A stretch of DNA of 64,000 bases from Elusimicrobiota bacterium (GCA_017525905.1 JAFXSD010000022.1:1-64000), one strand, 5' to 3'; shown: positions 52,035-62,130, counted from the stretch's first letter. A program made the numbers and translations. The notes: generated from the letters alone by a model not told the origin.

Positions 52035-53304
52035 AAATATAAGAATAGTTGATCCTGCATGTAAAGTTGATAAAATAGGTGATATATTTATTGAAAATGA
52101 CAAAATAGTTGAAAAACTTTCTTCTAAACCGGATAAAATAATTGATGGTAAAAATAAAGTTGCGGTTCCCGGTTTAATAGATGTTCATTCTCATTTAAGA
52201 GAGCCGGGACAAGAGGAAAAAGAAACAATTAAAACCGGAACTCGTGCTGCCGCAAAAGGCGGTATAACTACCGTTTTTTGTATGCCGAATACAAAACCCG
52301 TAACCGACAATGCGCCATCGGTTGAATATATTCTTATGAAAGCACAAAAAGAAGGAACCGTAAATGTGTTTCCTATAGGATGTATTACAAAAGGTTCGGA
52401 AGGTAAAGAGTTAGCGGAAATAGGAATATTAAAAAAAGCAGGAATTGTTGCTGTAAGTGACGATGGAGTTCCTGTTGCAAATTCTCAAATTATGAGAAGA
52501 GCCTTAGATTACACAAAGATGTTTAACTTAACCGTAATATCCCATTGCGAAGATAAAGAATTATCTAAAAACGGTGTTATGAATGCAGGTAAAAATTCCA
52601 TGATATTCGGACTTAGAGGAATTCCCAACCAAAGTGAAGAAATAATGGTCTCAAGAGATATTATGCTCTGTGAACTTACAGGCGGTAAATTGCATATAGC
52701 ACATGTTTCAACCGCAGGTTCTGTGGAACTTGTAAGACAAGCGAAGAAAAAAGGTTTAAATGTTACTTGCGAAACTTGTCCTCATTATTTTTCTTTAACC
52801 GATGATTATGTTCAAAACTATGACACAAGTTATAAAATGAATCCTCCTTTAAGAACACATAAAGATGTTGAAGCGATAAAAGAAGGTTTAAAAGACGGAA
52901 CGATTGATTGTATTGCTACCGATCACGCGCCGCATACACAAGAAGAAAAAAATAAAGAGTTTGATTTGGCACCGTTTGGAATTATAGGCTTTGAAACTGC
53001 ATTATGTTTGATTTTGAGTGAGCTTGTAGATAAAAAAGTTTTAACTTTTGAACAGGCTATTGCAAAAATGACAACAAATCCGGCAAAAATATTTTCTTTG
53101 AAAAACAGGGGGACATTGAAAGCCGGGTCCATCGCGGATATAACAATTATAGACTTGGAACAAAAATATGAATTTAAGAAGGAAGATATATTATCTAAGA
53201 GTAAGAATTCTCCTTTTATCGGAAGAAAATTTAAAGGTTGTGCAGTAATGACTATTGTAGGGGGAAAAATAGTTTGGACATTAAAAGATGGGATTATCAA
53301 TTAG
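52018..53304 (+). CDS. pyrC: Dihydroorotase PyrC (type I)
   Basis: The enzyme cyclises carbamoyl aspartate to dihydroorotate. This 428-residue amidohydrolase is of the type I (Gram-positive-like) class. It shows VPGLIDVHSHLREPGQEEKET (metal-binding HxH), AAKGGITTVFCMPNT, ISHCEDKEL, LHIAHVST and the catalytic Asp in CIATDHAPH. The start at 52018 overlaps pyrB and has a GGGGAG ribosome site. Its 3' end overlaps the proposed start of pyrK. Confidence 0.95.
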   Translation: MLIQIKNIRIVDPACKVDKIGDIFIENDKIVEKLSSKPDKIIDGKNKVAVPGLIDVHSHLREPGQEEKETIKTGTRAAAKGGITTVFCMPNTKPVTDNAPSVEYILMKAQKEGTVNVFPIGCITKGSEGKELAEIGILKKAGIVAVSDDGVPVANSQIMRRALDYTKMFNLTVISHCEDKELSKNGVMNAGKNSMIFGLRGIPNQSEEIMVSRDIMLCELTGGKLHIAHVSTAGSVELVRQAKKKGLNVTCETCPHYFSLTDDYVQNYDTSYKMNPPLRTHKDVEAIKEGLKDGTIDCIATDHAPHTQEEKNKEFDLAPFGIIGFETALCLILSELVDKKVLTFEQAIAKMTTNPAKIFSLKNRGTLKAGSIADITIIDLEQKYEFKKEDILSKSKNSPFIGRKFKGCAVMTIVGGKIVWTLKDGIIN

Positions 53305-54038
53305 AAATAACTGAAAACAAAAATATTTGTTTGAATTTTTATAAAATTTCCGTAATATCAAAAGATATTGCCCAGGTTGCAAAAGCCGGTCAATTTTGTA
53401 TGATTGGTTTAGAAAAAGTTTTTCTAAGAAGACCGCTAAGCATATATTCCGCAGATAAAAATACGGGAATTGTGTCTTTCTTGTATAAAGTTGTTGGTAA
53501 GGGAACGAATATTTTGGCAAATTTACCTGTCGGATCAGAAGTTAAGGTTTTAGGTCCGTTGGGACAAAGCTATCCTTTAGACATAGAAAAAAGTTTTAGA
53601 CCTGTACTTGTTGCAGGCGGTACAGGAATTGCTTCCATTCATTTTTTAGCAAGCAATTTAAGTACTCCGGGTAGTTTATACTACGGTGTAAGAAAAAAAG
53701 AAGAAATATTGTGCTTGGATGAATTTGAAAAAATGGGTTGGGAACTAAATATTTCTACGGAAGACGGATCTTACGGATATAAAGGTTTTGTTACCGATTT
53801 ATTATCAAAACAAATTCAACAAAACAGTGTTATTTTTGTTTGCGGGCCTACGCCTATGATGAAAAAAGTTGCACAAATTGTTAAAGAAAAAAATATTTCC
53901 GGATTTGCTTCTTTAGAACAGAAAATGGCTTGCGGTTTAGGAGTTTGTCAAGGGTGTGCCGTTAAAATTAATAATGTAAATAAAATGGTTTGTAAAGACG
54001 GACCTGTATTTTCAATATCGGATATATATTTTGAATAA
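53274..54038 (+). CDS. pyrK: Dihydroorotate dehydrogenase electron-transfer subunit PyrK
   Basis: PyrK carries FAD and a [2Fe-2S] cluster and passes electrons from the PyrD type 1B catalytic subunit to NAD. The flavin site RRPLSIYSAD, the NAD-binding LVAGGTGIASI and GPTPMMKK, and the cluster cysteines in CGLGVCQGCAVKINN with a final C before KDGPVF are present. A TTG at 53274 is proposed as start (254 residues, close to B. subtilis 256), with AGGGGG 9 nt upstream. The only in-frame ATG (53238) is far inside pyrC and adds a cysteine-rich out-of-family stretch. pyrD is not in the window. The stop overlaps the next start (TAATG). Confidence 0.87.
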   Translation: MDIKRWDYQLEITENKNICLNFYKISVISKDIAQVAKAGQFCMIGLEKVFLRRPLSIYSADKNTGIVSFLYKVVGKGTNILANLPVGSEVKVLGPLGQSYPLDIEKSFRPVLVAGGTGIASIHFLASNLSTPGSLYYGVRKKEEILCLDEFEKMGWELNISTEDGSYGYKGFVTDLLSKQIQQNSVIFVCGPTPMMKKVAQIVKEKNISGFASLEQKMACGLGVCQGCAVKINNVNKMVCKDGPVFSISDIYFE

Positions 54039-55672
54039 TGTTTATTAAAGTGTTGTTTTCAATATTACTTTTTTTTGTACCTTTGAGTTTTGCGGCTACG
54101 GAACCGTGGGCTTTTTTTGTTTTTCAAATTATAGTGTCGTTTATTTTTTTGAATATCCTTCTTACAAATAAAGTTTTTCAATTTACATTGCCTGCATTAA
54201 TTGTAAATATCATTTTTGGCTTTACTATTGTTGTCGCTTTCATACAGTTATTAAATCATCATTCAATAACACAACAAACAAATTTCATTCCGTTTACTGT
54301 TTCTCCTTATAATACATTAAAAGAACTTAATACTATTTTTACATATATGATGTTTTTTGTTATTGTGACTCAGTTGTTTTATAGATTAAAAGAAATAAAA
54401 AAATTGCTGTATGTGGTATTGTTTGCTTCTTCGCTTGTTATGATTATAGGACTTTGTTTTCCTAAAGGGGAGTATATTAAATTTTTCTTAGGGCCCGGAA
54501 GCTTTGGTAATTTTGGACCGTTTACAAACAGAAATAATGCCGGAATCTTTTTGTCAATGTCTTTTTTCATATCTCTATCTTTTGTATTCTATAACTTTTT
54601 AAAATATCCAAAATATTTATTCTACAATAAAAATAAAAAAAATAAATTTGTTACACTGCAGATAATAAATATAACATTGTCGCTATTGTTTGCGATAAGT
54701 ATTATTGTAACACGTTCAAGAGGGGCAATGTTTGCAACTTATATAACCTTATTCATTTTTTTATCTTTGTTTGTTTACCATTTTTCAAAAACAACCTGGC
54801 AAAAAACATATAGATTTTTAATAATTTTTGTTTTACTTGTTACATCATTTTTTGCGATATATAAAAATATGAATGATATAAACGACTATAGCAAAAGATT
54901 TGGAGGCTTATCCGAGAAAGAAAGATTAAGCCTATATGATATGTCTTTTGATATTTTAAAAGATTATCCTCTTACAGGTATAGGTTTTGCGTCTTTCCCC
55001 TTGGTTTTTGATAAATATTTTGAAGGAAAAACCGCTGCATATCCGGAATATCTCCATAGTGATTGGTTGGAACTTTTGTTGGATATCGGGTATCCCATGT
55101 ATATAATAATTTTGTTACTTATTTCAACAATTTTATTTATATTTTTAAGAAGAATAAAGTTTTTACCGTATAAGAAAAAGATTTTATTTATAGGAGTTTT
55201 TTCTTCTTGTTGTTCAATTTGTATCGGTAGTATTATCGATTTTCATCTTCATATTCCGGCAGATGCAATATTATTTCTTATATTTTTAGCAATATTATGC
55301 GCAATATCTTTTTATAAAGGAGAAAAACAATTTAAGTTTAATAATAGTTTGTTTTTTAAATTTGTTAGTTGTTTATTGATATGTTGTTTCATATTCTTCT
55401 CTTATAGAAATACATTGGCATGGAAATATTATCTTTTTTCAAAAAATATGTCTAAATACCAAGAAATGCAATATTTGAACAAGGCATTTGATTTAGTTCA
55501 CAATCCAAAATACTTTGAAAATTCTATTATAGTGTTGCATAACTATTTAATAAAAAAGAAAGATGTAACCGAAGAAGAGAAAGAACTTCTACATTCTATG
55601 GCTTATGAATATATAAAACAATATCCGTATAATAACAAAATATCGAAAGTTTTTTTACAAAGTAATCAATAA
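54038..55672 (+). CDS. O-antigen ligase/polymerase (WaaL/Wzy-like) membrane protein
   Basis: A 544-residue polytopic membrane protein with about eleven or twelve hydrophobic helices. The Wzy_C/O-antigen ligase domain is indicated by VTRSRGAMFATYI in the middle (about residues 225-237), followed by a large outside loop containing FGGLSEKERLSLYDMSFDILKDYPLTGIGFASF and HSDWLELLLDIGYP. After the last helix a soluble helical tail of about 70 residues follows. Such proteins join O-antigen or other glycans to lipid A core, or polymerise repeat units. The start overlaps the pyrK stop, yet a functional link with pyrimidine synthesis is not implied. With rmlBCD and GT9 it supports a lipopolysaccharide surface. 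Confidence 0.82.
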   Translation: MFIKVLFSILLFFVPLSFAATEPWAFFVFQIIVSFIFLNILLTNKVFQFTLPALIVNIIFGFTIVVAFIQLLNHHSITQQTNFIPFTVSPYNTLKELNTIFTYMMFFVIVTQLFYRLKEIKKLLYVVLFASSLVMIIGLCFPKGEYIKFFLGPGSFGNFGPFTNRNNAGIFLSMSFFISLSFVFYNFLKYPKYLFYNKNKKNKFVTLQIINITLSLLFAISIIVTRSRGAMFATYITLFIFLSLFVYHFSKTTWQKTYRFLIIFVLLVTSFFAIYKNMNDINDYSKRFGGLSEKERLSLYDMSFDILKDYPLTGIGFASFPLVFDKYFEGKTAAYPEYLHSDWLELLLDIGYPMYIIILLLISTILFIFLRRIKFLPYKKKILFIGVFSSCCSICIGSIIDFHLHIPADAILFLIFLAILCAISFYKGEKQFKFNNSLFFKFVSCLLICCFIFFSYRNTLAWKYYLFSKNMSKYQEMQYLNKAFDLVHNPKYFENSIIVLHNYLIKKKDVTEEEKELLHSMAYEYIKQYPYNNKISKVFLQSNQ

Positions 55673-55862
55673 ACTTAATTCAAGCAAAATGTTGAAAAAA
55701 ATAATGGTTTGTATTATAATATATTGCGATATTTGATTAGTGATTTGTTAACGTTGATATAGAATGTTATTGTAAGGCATTGAAGTTAAGAGGTTCTCTT
55801 CCGTAACAATTTGAAATAGCGGAGAGAGAATAAGTTATTTGATACTTTTTATAGTCTCTTAT

Positions 55863-55949
55863 GGAGAGATGGCCGAGTGGTTGAAGGCGGCAGTCTCGAA
55901 AACTGCTATAGGGGGAACTCTATCGAGGGTTCGAATCCCTCTCTCTCCG
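55863..55949 (+). tRNA. tRNA-Ser (anticodon CGA)
   Basis: An 87-nt class II tRNA: acceptor GGAGAGA/TCTCTCC with discriminator G, anticodon arm GCAGT-CTCGAAA-ACTGC, long variable arm TATAGGGGGAACTCTATC, T arm GAGGGTTCGAATCCCTC. CCA is not encoded. The 190 nt upstream contain an imperfect hairpin (CTCTTCCG/CGGAGAG near 55795-55826) but no gene. Confidence 0.95.
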
Positions 55950-55957
55950 TATCCTTT

Positions 55958-55984
55958 CAAACTTTTTAATCAAAAAAGTTTTTG
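55958..55984 (+). terminator. Terminator-like hairpin after tRNA-Ser
   Basis: AAACTTTTT and AAAAAGTTT pair around AATCA and end in TT. It starts 9 nt after the tRNA. Confidence 0.55.
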
Positions 55985-56023
55985 ATGTTTATTGTTTAGA
56001 TGTGTTAGTTTTAAGTGTTTTTG

Positions 56024-56051
56024 TTGGAAATAACAAATTTCTTGTTAGAAT
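56024..56051 (+). promoter_or_regulatory. Promoter immediately before the second tRNA nucleotidyltransferase
   Basis: TTGGAA (56024-56029), a 16-nt spacer and TAGAAT (56046-56051), 6 nt before the ATG at 56058, which lacks a Shine-Dalgarno sequence. A leaderless transcript is implied. Confidence 0.45.
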
Positions 56052-56057
56052 ATAAAA

Positions 56058-57410
56058 ATGAATTTTTCAAATATTCCCAAAACATATCAATCTGTTATTG
56101 AAAAACTTATAACAATAGCTAAAAGTAACAATTTTGTTATTTATGCTGTCGGTGGCTTTGTGAGAGACATTATCTTGAACAGAGAACCTAACGATTTAGA
56201 TATTATGGTTGATGGTGAAAAAGCCGGCATCGAGTTTTCTAAGATTGTTGCTGAAAAATTGAATATTCATCCTCCGATTATTTTTGAAAAATTCGGAACA
56301 GCCAAACTTCTTATAGAAGACAAAGAAATAGAATTTATAATGCCGAGAAAAGAATATTATGATGAAAATTCAAGAAATCCAGAAACTGAAATAGGAACAT
56401 TGGAACAAGATGCTTTAAGACGAGATTTTACGGTTAATGCATTATTTTTATGTTTAAATAATTTCACACTTCTAGATTTAACTCAAAAAGGAATAAAAGA
56501 TATAGAAAATAAAATAATAAGAGTCACCGATGAATCTGCATCCGATATCATTTTTGAACAAGATCCGTTAAGAATATTGAGAGCCGTTCGACAATCTTTT
56601 CAATTAAAATTCAAAATAGAACCTAAAACTTATCAAAGTATGAAAAACAAATCCGGTCGAATATCAATAGTTTCCGGTGAAAGAATATCAGAAGAAATAA
56701 ATAAAATTTTATTGTTGGATAAACCTTCAGAAGCCTTTTCTATGTTAGATGATATTGGTTTATTGGATATTTTATTTCCGGAATTAAAACAAGCACAAGG
56801 AGTATCTCAACCTAAACCATATCATACAAAAGACGTGTATGGACACACGATGGATGTAGTGGATAATATTAAATCCGATTTGCTTTTAAGAGTATCGGCA
56901 TTGTTTCACGATATAGGTAAGCCTGAAACTAGAACGGAAACAGGCGGAAAAATATCATTTATCAATCATGAAACAACAAGCTCTATAACAGCAAAACAAA
57001 TTCTGTTAAGATTAAAATATCCTTCGGATTTTATAAAAAAAGTTTGTTTCCTGATACAAAATCATATGTATCCTAAAATGTATACAAGTCAATGGAAAGA
57101 TTCTTCTGTTAGAAAATTCGCATATAAAATCGGAGATGATATTGAAAATATAAAATTGTTAAATTATGCCGACAGTAATAATTTTAACGGAGAGCTTTTT
57201 GATAGAGTTGAACAATTAAGAAATAGAGATATGTTGATGCCAAAAGAAGATTTACTTGACGGTAATGAATTGATGAAAAAATTTAACAGACCTGCCGGCA
57301 AGTGGATAAGCCAAGCAAAAGAACACATAAGGAATTTACAATCGGATAATCCTAAAATAACAAAAGAAGAAGCTCTTAAAAAGTTAAAAATTATATTGAA
57401 AATACAATAA
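56058..57410 (+). CDS. cca: Class II tRNA nucleotidyltransferase with flexible loop, candidate A-adding or CCA-adding enzyme
   Basis: A 450-residue paralogue of the 46.9-kb gene. It shows AVGGFVRDIIL, the DLD pair in EPNDLDIMV, EFIMPRKEYYDENSRNP leading to LEQDALRRDFTVNAL, DPLRILRAVR and GERISEEI, then an HD domain (LFHDIGKPE, INHE, QNHMYP). The R-x-E-x-Y to LEQD segment is the flexible loop that positions the last A, and it is intact here. With the loop-less paralogue, the pair fits a split CC-adding plus A-adding system as in Aquifex or Deinococcus. A single CCA-adding enzyme plus a poly(A) polymerase is the alternative. Four of five tRNAs in this window need CCA addition. Confidence 0.87.
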   Translation: MNFSNIPKTYQSVIEKLITIAKSNNFVIYAVGGFVRDIILNREPNDLDIMVDGEKAGIEFSKIVAEKLNIHPPIIFEKFGTAKLLIEDKEIEFIMPRKEYYDENSRNPETEIGTLEQDALRRDFTVNALFLCLNNFTLLDLTQKGIKDIENKIIRVTDESASDIIFEQDPLRILRAVRQSFQLKFKIEPKTYQSMKNKSGRISIVSGERISEEINKILLLDKPSEAFSMLDDIGLLDILFPELKQAQGVSQPKPYHTKDVYGHTMDVVDNIKSDLLLRVSALFHDIGKPETRTETGGKISFINHETTSSITAKQILLRLKYPSDFIKKVCFLIQNHMYPKMYTSQWKDSSVRKFAYKIGDDIENIKLLNYADSNNFNGELFDRVEQLRNRDMLMPKEDLLDGNELMKKFNRPAGKWISQAKEHIRNLQSDNPKITKEEALKKLKIILKIQ

Positions 57411-57452
57411 ATATAATGATATAATAAAAAGAAAGTTTTATGAGTGAACAAA

Positions 57453-57656
57453 ATGGAATCGGAAAACAATAACGAAACAACAAATCAAGATAAAACAAAG
57501 CAAACAAAACAACAAACTTATGATGTTGCAGGCCTTTTAATAGGAGCTGTGGTCGGAATATTTTTGGCAATAGTAGGCATAACAGATATTTTGATGGGGA
57601 TTATCGCAGGAATGTTTATAGGTCTTGTTGTAGGAACTTTTATAAAAAAGAAATAA
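57453..57656 (+). CDS. Small membrane protein, function unknown
   Basis: The 67-residue product has a polar, Asn/Gln/Lys/Thr-rich N-terminus (about 25 residues) and two closely spaced hydrophobic helices (about 29-45 and 47-64), rich in Gly, Ile and Val, ending KKK. The glycine-zipper look (GLLIGAVVGIFLAIVG) suggests a tight membrane hairpin that could oligomerise. ATG 57453 was preferred; a GTG 9 nt earlier is possible. It lies 16 nt before the TPR-protein gene and may be co-transcribed with it. Confidence 0.55.
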   Translation: MESENNNETTNQDKTKQTKQQTYDVAGLLIGAVVGIFLAIVGITDILMGIIAGMFIGLVVGTFIKKK

Positions 57657-57672
57657 TTTATAGGAGAAATAC

Positions 57673-60600
57673 ATGGCTGTAGACTATAGAAAAAACATTG
57701 ATTCTTTTATAAAAAAAATAGCAGATGAAGTAGAGTTTTATCCGGAAAAGTATAATATAAAAATAAATAGAATTTTAAGTTCTCAACAAAAAAAGGAATT
57801 AAATAATCTTATTTCATCATATACCGCAAAAATTGCTTACAATCCTACGGATGCTTCGGTTTATTATAACAGAGGTTTAGTTTATCATAAAAAAACAGAT
57901 TACAAAAATGCTCTCAATGATTTTACAAAAGCCATAGAACTTGATAAAAACTTCACTTTTGCATTTATTGCAAGAGGAGAAACTTATGTTTTTTTAAAAG
58001 AGTTTGAATTGTCTGAACAAGATTTTTCACAAGCAATAAAACTTAATCCCCAAAATCCAAGTGTTTATACCACATTAGGCAATATAAGAGTTTTTCAAAA
58101 TTTATTTAATGAAGCAATAGAATATTTTGATAAAGCTATAGAATTAAATGATTGTATAGAATCCGCTTTTTACGGAAGGGCTCTTGCTCATAGAAGTTTG
58201 TCGCAATATCAGAAAGCGATAAAAGATTTTACAAAAGCTATAGAGTTAAACCCTAAAGATAGTTATGCTTTTTGTGACAGAGGTATAACATATGCGAATA
58301 TGGAAATGTTAGATGAAGCCATAAATGATTTTGAAACTGCTTTAAATTTAAAGTCCGAAGATGTTTTTTTTCTTAATAATAAAGGAATTGCTCACAGGAG
58401 AAAATTGGAAGAAGAAGAGGCAGAGAAGTGTTTTAAACAAGCTATAGAGAAAATGCCTGAGGACAGTTATGCATATTATAATCTTGGTAATTTACACAGA
58501 GAACAAGGTTTGGACGATAAAGCATTGAAGTTTTATAGTGAAGCAATAGATTTGGATTATACTTTCGGCCCTGCGTATATATCCAAAGCAATTATTTTTA
58601 TAGCTCAAAAGAAAATTCAAAAAGCTTATGAAGAAATTTTACAAGCTATAGAATTTATGGATGAAAGTTTTATAAGTTTTGCATTTTTGGCATATATTAA
58701 TTTTATAAATGAAGATTATCAAAATGCAATATTAAACTTTAAAAAATCTATAGAACTCGATAAAAATAAAAATCCTGAATTATTATATTGTTGCGGTTTG
58801 TGTTATTTTCTTACAAAAGATTATCTTGCTGCGGAAAAATATTTTTCAAAGGCAATAAACCTTTCTTATGATGCTTCCGAATTATTGTTGGCATATGCAT
58901 TAAGTTTATTTGAGTTAAAGAAATACGATGAATCTATAAAGTATTTTAGTGAAATAATAAAAAAGGATTCTCCGCTTACGGAAGCATATTATTGGAGAGG
59001 TATTGCATATATCAATATAAGAAATTATGGTAATGCATCAGACGATTTCAAAAAGGCAATAGATTGTAAATATATGCTGAAAGAGAGTTATTATTACTTA
59101 GGTGTTTGTTATATGTATTTGCCCGAGTATAATATGTCTCTTGAATGTTTTGACAAGGCTGTTTCCCTGGAATATAGTGATATTTCGATATTTAAAAACA
59201 GAGCTTTTGTTTTAGACAAGTTAGGTTTTGAGGATAAGGCACTGGAAGACTTGGATAAAGTTTTAGAACAGCAAAAAAAAGATATTGAATCTTATATTAT
59301 AAGAGTTCGAATATGTATAGATAAGAAGTTATATGATGAAGCCGAAGATGATATAATTAAAGTTTTGGAACTTGATGAAAATAATAGAGAAGCTATATTG
59401 TTAAATATAAGAATTAAATTTTTAAGAGAAGAATATGAATCTTGTATAGAATTTGCAACGGATTTTTTAGATGAAAATCCTAACAATATGGAATGTTTGC
59501 AATTGAGAGCAGATTCTTATGTTAGAGTTGATGAATTGCAAAAAGCACTTTTGGATTATACCAAAATGATAACTTTAAATCCCGGGAATGAAGATATTTA
59601 TTTAAAGAGAATAAATTTATATATAAAAATGAAATCCTATTCAGAGGCTTTATCGGATATAGATTTCTTGTTAAACAGTGATGATACTAATGCACTTATA
59701 TATTTTTATAAAGGGATAATAAACAGAAACAGAGGTGAAATTATTGATGCTTTGAAAAATTATGATATTGCATTGAAAATATTAACCGCTGACAAGATAT
59801 TAAACTTAGATGAAGAAATTTTGGAAACAAAAAGATATTTCTATTCGGAAAAGAAAAAAACAATTCCAAAAGTGTTTGGTAAAAAGTCTCCGTCAAAAAG
59901 TCAGAGTGAAAACAAAATAAAAGAAGAAAATGATACTGAAGAAAAAGATGCAATACAAGAACAGAAGTTGGATGTGGAGACAAAAAATACAACAAGTGTT
60001 GAAACACAGACTATAGATTTATCGATGTCTCAAGAACAAAATGTTGCTGTAAATAATGAAACTGAAAAAATTTTAGATGAGGTTTTATCTAAGAAAAAAG
60101 AAGAACAAAATATTGTGACAGAGATTGAAACTAAGTCTGAAAAAAATGAAGAACAGAACATTTCGGCAGAACTTGAATCTAAATCTGGCAAAGAAGAACA
60201 AAGTACGGAAAATATTTTTATACAAAACGAAACGATTTCTTCAAATATGGTATCAGGCAACACTGCTAATTCAGATAACACTATTATACAAACTGCGAAT
60301 GAAAATATTGAATCAAACCAATCGATAAAAGACATTCAAGTTGAAAATAAAAAAGAAACAGCTCCTTTAAGCATGGAGCAATTGAATAAACTTATAAAAG
60401 AAGATAAAAAGAATTCTGCTTATTATCACCAAAGAGCAGATTTGCTTTTTGCAAAATCAAATTTTAAAGATGCCGTTAAAGATTATGATTTAGCAATAAA
60501 ATATTCCGAATTATTGAATCCGGAAATGTATAAAAGCAAAGCTAAAGCTTTTGTTGAATTGGAAAAATATAAGGATGCTATAGAAACCATAAGTAAACTG

Positions 60601-62130
60601 ATTAAAAACGGGTTTGCTGATGCAAAGTTATATTATGAAAGAGCATTGTTATATCAATCACTAAAAGATTCTGCCAATTATTTTGAAGATATAAATTCAG
60701 CATTGGAATGTGATCCTTGTTTTGATGAAGCTTATTTGTCGAGAATAAATTATTATATTAAACAATCAAATTTTGCTGAAGCCTATAACGACATGAAACA
60801 GGTAAGTGATTTTGAATTAAAAACAGACAATAAATATTTGTTGGCTAAAATTTGTTTCCAGTTAAAAAAATATTCCGAAGTTATTTTGTTGTTGACTTCA
60901 ATATATGAAGCTAAAAAACAAGAGAAAGAAACAGATTATTATTTAGGAATAAGTTTTGCCGAAACAGGGGATTATGATAATGCATTGAAATATTTGACAA
61001 ATGCTCTTGAAAACGGATTTAAGAATAAAAATCTTTTTTATTCTTTGGCAAAAACCTATTTCAATAAGAAAAATTTTAAAACCGCTTTGGATTTTTTAAA
61101 TAAATCTATCAGTATAGACTCTTCGAATTATGAATATTATTGGTTAAGAGCAAGAATATATTATGAATTGAATAATATTAAACTTTCTTTGCAGGATTAT
61201 GATAAAGCAATTAAAATTGATTTTAAGAATAAAGATTTGTTATTGGAAAAAATAAAAGTTTTAGAAAATGGAAATAACACTGATGATATGATTTCCTGTT
61301 ATTCCAAAATAATACAAATGGATGCTAAAAACGGAGATGTGTTTTATAAAAGAGGTTTGTTATATAAAAAAATAGGCAAGGATAAAGAAGCTGAAAAAGA
61401 TTTTGCTCAAGCAAGAAATTTAGGTATAAATATAGCAGAAGATCAAATAAATAAAAATATAAACAGCAACAAAAATAAGGTCGCCGATACTATCGTTAAA
61501 GAGACTGTTGTTGATATTCAAAAAAAGCAACCGATATCAAATCAATTAAAATCTGAAGTTATAAAAGAAAAAATCGAAGAAAAACCTTTAACTAAAGACC
61601 ATATTGATAACAAAATTCAAGAAATCAAGCAGATGAATAATGCGGAAATGAAAAAAGAAGGGACCATAAATGTTTCGGCAAGCATGATACATTTGAATCG
61701 AGGGAATATAAGTTTTAGAAAGCAAAATTATGAAAATGCTATTTCAGAATTGAATAAAGCAATAGAATTTAATTATAAAGATCCTCAGTGTTATTTGTTG
61801 AGAGCCGAAGTATACAGCGAAATGAAAAAATTTGATTTTGCCATAAAAGATTTACTTATGGTTATAGATATTTCTCCGAAGGCAACTTTTGCATATTCAA
61901 AAATAGCTGATATATATAAATTAAGCAATAATATTGAACAAGCAAAAATATTTTATTCTAAGGCTATAGAATTAAATCCGAAATATGCAAATGCATATTT
62001 CGGTTTGGCGGAAATTTATGAAAAAAGTAATCAAACAGATTTAGCAATTGAAAAATATAAAGAAGCTGCAAAACTTGATGTGAAATTAGCAAAGGAATGC
62101 AATATGAAAATTGCAGAATTAAATTCTTAA
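57673..62130 (+). CDS. Very large tetratricopeptide-repeat protein
   Basis: A 1485-residue protein made almost wholly of 34-residue TPR units (for example AYNPTDASVYYNRGLVYHKK and NPKDSYAFCDRGITYANMEM). There are three blocks: about 50-727, 900-1255 and 1337-1485. They are joined by a low-complexity acidic/Gln/Asn/Ser linker of about 170 residues (727-900) and a shorter Lys-rich one (1257-1337). No signal peptide and no transmembrane helix, so it is cytoplasmic. No enzymatic domain is visible; a scaffold role is inferred. It is sandwiched between a small membrane protein and an exported ankyrin protein (2-nt gap), which suggests a protein-interaction module. AGGAGA precedes the start. Confidence 0.88.
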   Translation: MAVDYRKNIDSFIKKIADEVEFYPEKYNIKINRILSSQQKKELNNLISSYTAKIAYNPTDASVYYNRGLVYHKKTDYKNALNDFTKAIELDKNFTFAFIARGETYVFLKEFELSEQDFSQAIKLNPQNPSVYTTLGNIRVFQNLFNEAIEYFDKAIELNDCIESAFYGRALAHRSLSQYQKAIKDFTKAIELNPKDSYAFCDRGITYANMEMLDEAINDFETALNLKSEDVFFLNNKGIAHRRKLEEEEAEKCFKQAIEKMPEDSYAYYNLGNLHREQGLDDKALKFYSEAIDLDYTFGPAYISKAIIFIAQKKIQKAYEEILQAIEFMDESFISFAFLAYINFINEDYQNAILNFKKSIELDKNKNPELLYCCGLCYFLTKDYLAAEKYFSKAINLSYDASELLLAYALSLFELKKYDESIKYFSEIIKKDSPLTEAYYWRGIAYINIRNYGNASDDFKKAIDCKYMLKESYYYLGVCYMYLPEYNMSLECFDKAVSLEYSDISIFKNRAFVLDKLGFEDKALEDLDKVLEQQKKDIESYIIRVRICIDKKLYDEAEDDIIKVLELDENNREAILLNIRIKFLREEYESCIEFATDFLDENPNNMECLQLRADSYVRVDELQKALLDYTKMITLNPGNEDIYLKRINLYIKMKSYSEALSDIDFLLNSDDTNALIYFYKGIINRNRGEIIDALKNYDIALKILTADKILNLDEEILETKRYFYSEKKKTIPKVFGKKSPSKSQSENKIKEENDTEEKDAIQEQKLDVETKNTTSVETQTIDLSMSQEQNVAVNNETEKILDEVLSKKKEEQNIVTEIETKSEKNEEQNISAELESKSGKEEQSTENIFIQNETISSNMVSGNTANSDNTIIQTANENIESNQSIKDIQVENKKETAPLSMEQLNKLIKEDKKNSAYYHQRADLLFAKSNFKDAVKDYDLAIKYSELLNPEMYKSKAKAFVELEKYKDAIETISKLIKNGFADAKLYYERALLYQSLKDSANYFEDINSALECDPCFDEAYLSRINYYIKQSNFAEAYNDMKQVSDFELKTDNKYLLAKICFQLKKYSEVILLLTSIYEAKKQEKETDYYLGISFAETGDYDNALKYLTNALENGFKNKNLFYSLAKTYFNKKNFKTALDFLNKSISIDSSNYEYYWLRARIYYELNNIKLSLQDYDKAIKIDFKNKDLLLEKIKVLENGNNTDDMISCYSKIIQMDAKNGDVFYKRGLLYKKIGKDKEAEKDFAQARNLGINIAEDQINKNINSNKNKVADTIVKETVVDIQKKQPISNQLKSEVIKEKIEEKPLTKDHIDNKIQEIKQMNNAEMKKEGTINVSASMIHLNRGNISFRKQNYENAISELNKAIEFNYKDPQCYLLRAEVYSEMKKFDFAIKDLLMVIDISPKATFAYSKIADIYKLSNNIEQAKIFYSKAIELNPKYANAYFGLAEIYEKSNQTDLAIEKYKEAAKLDVKLAKECNMKIAELNS

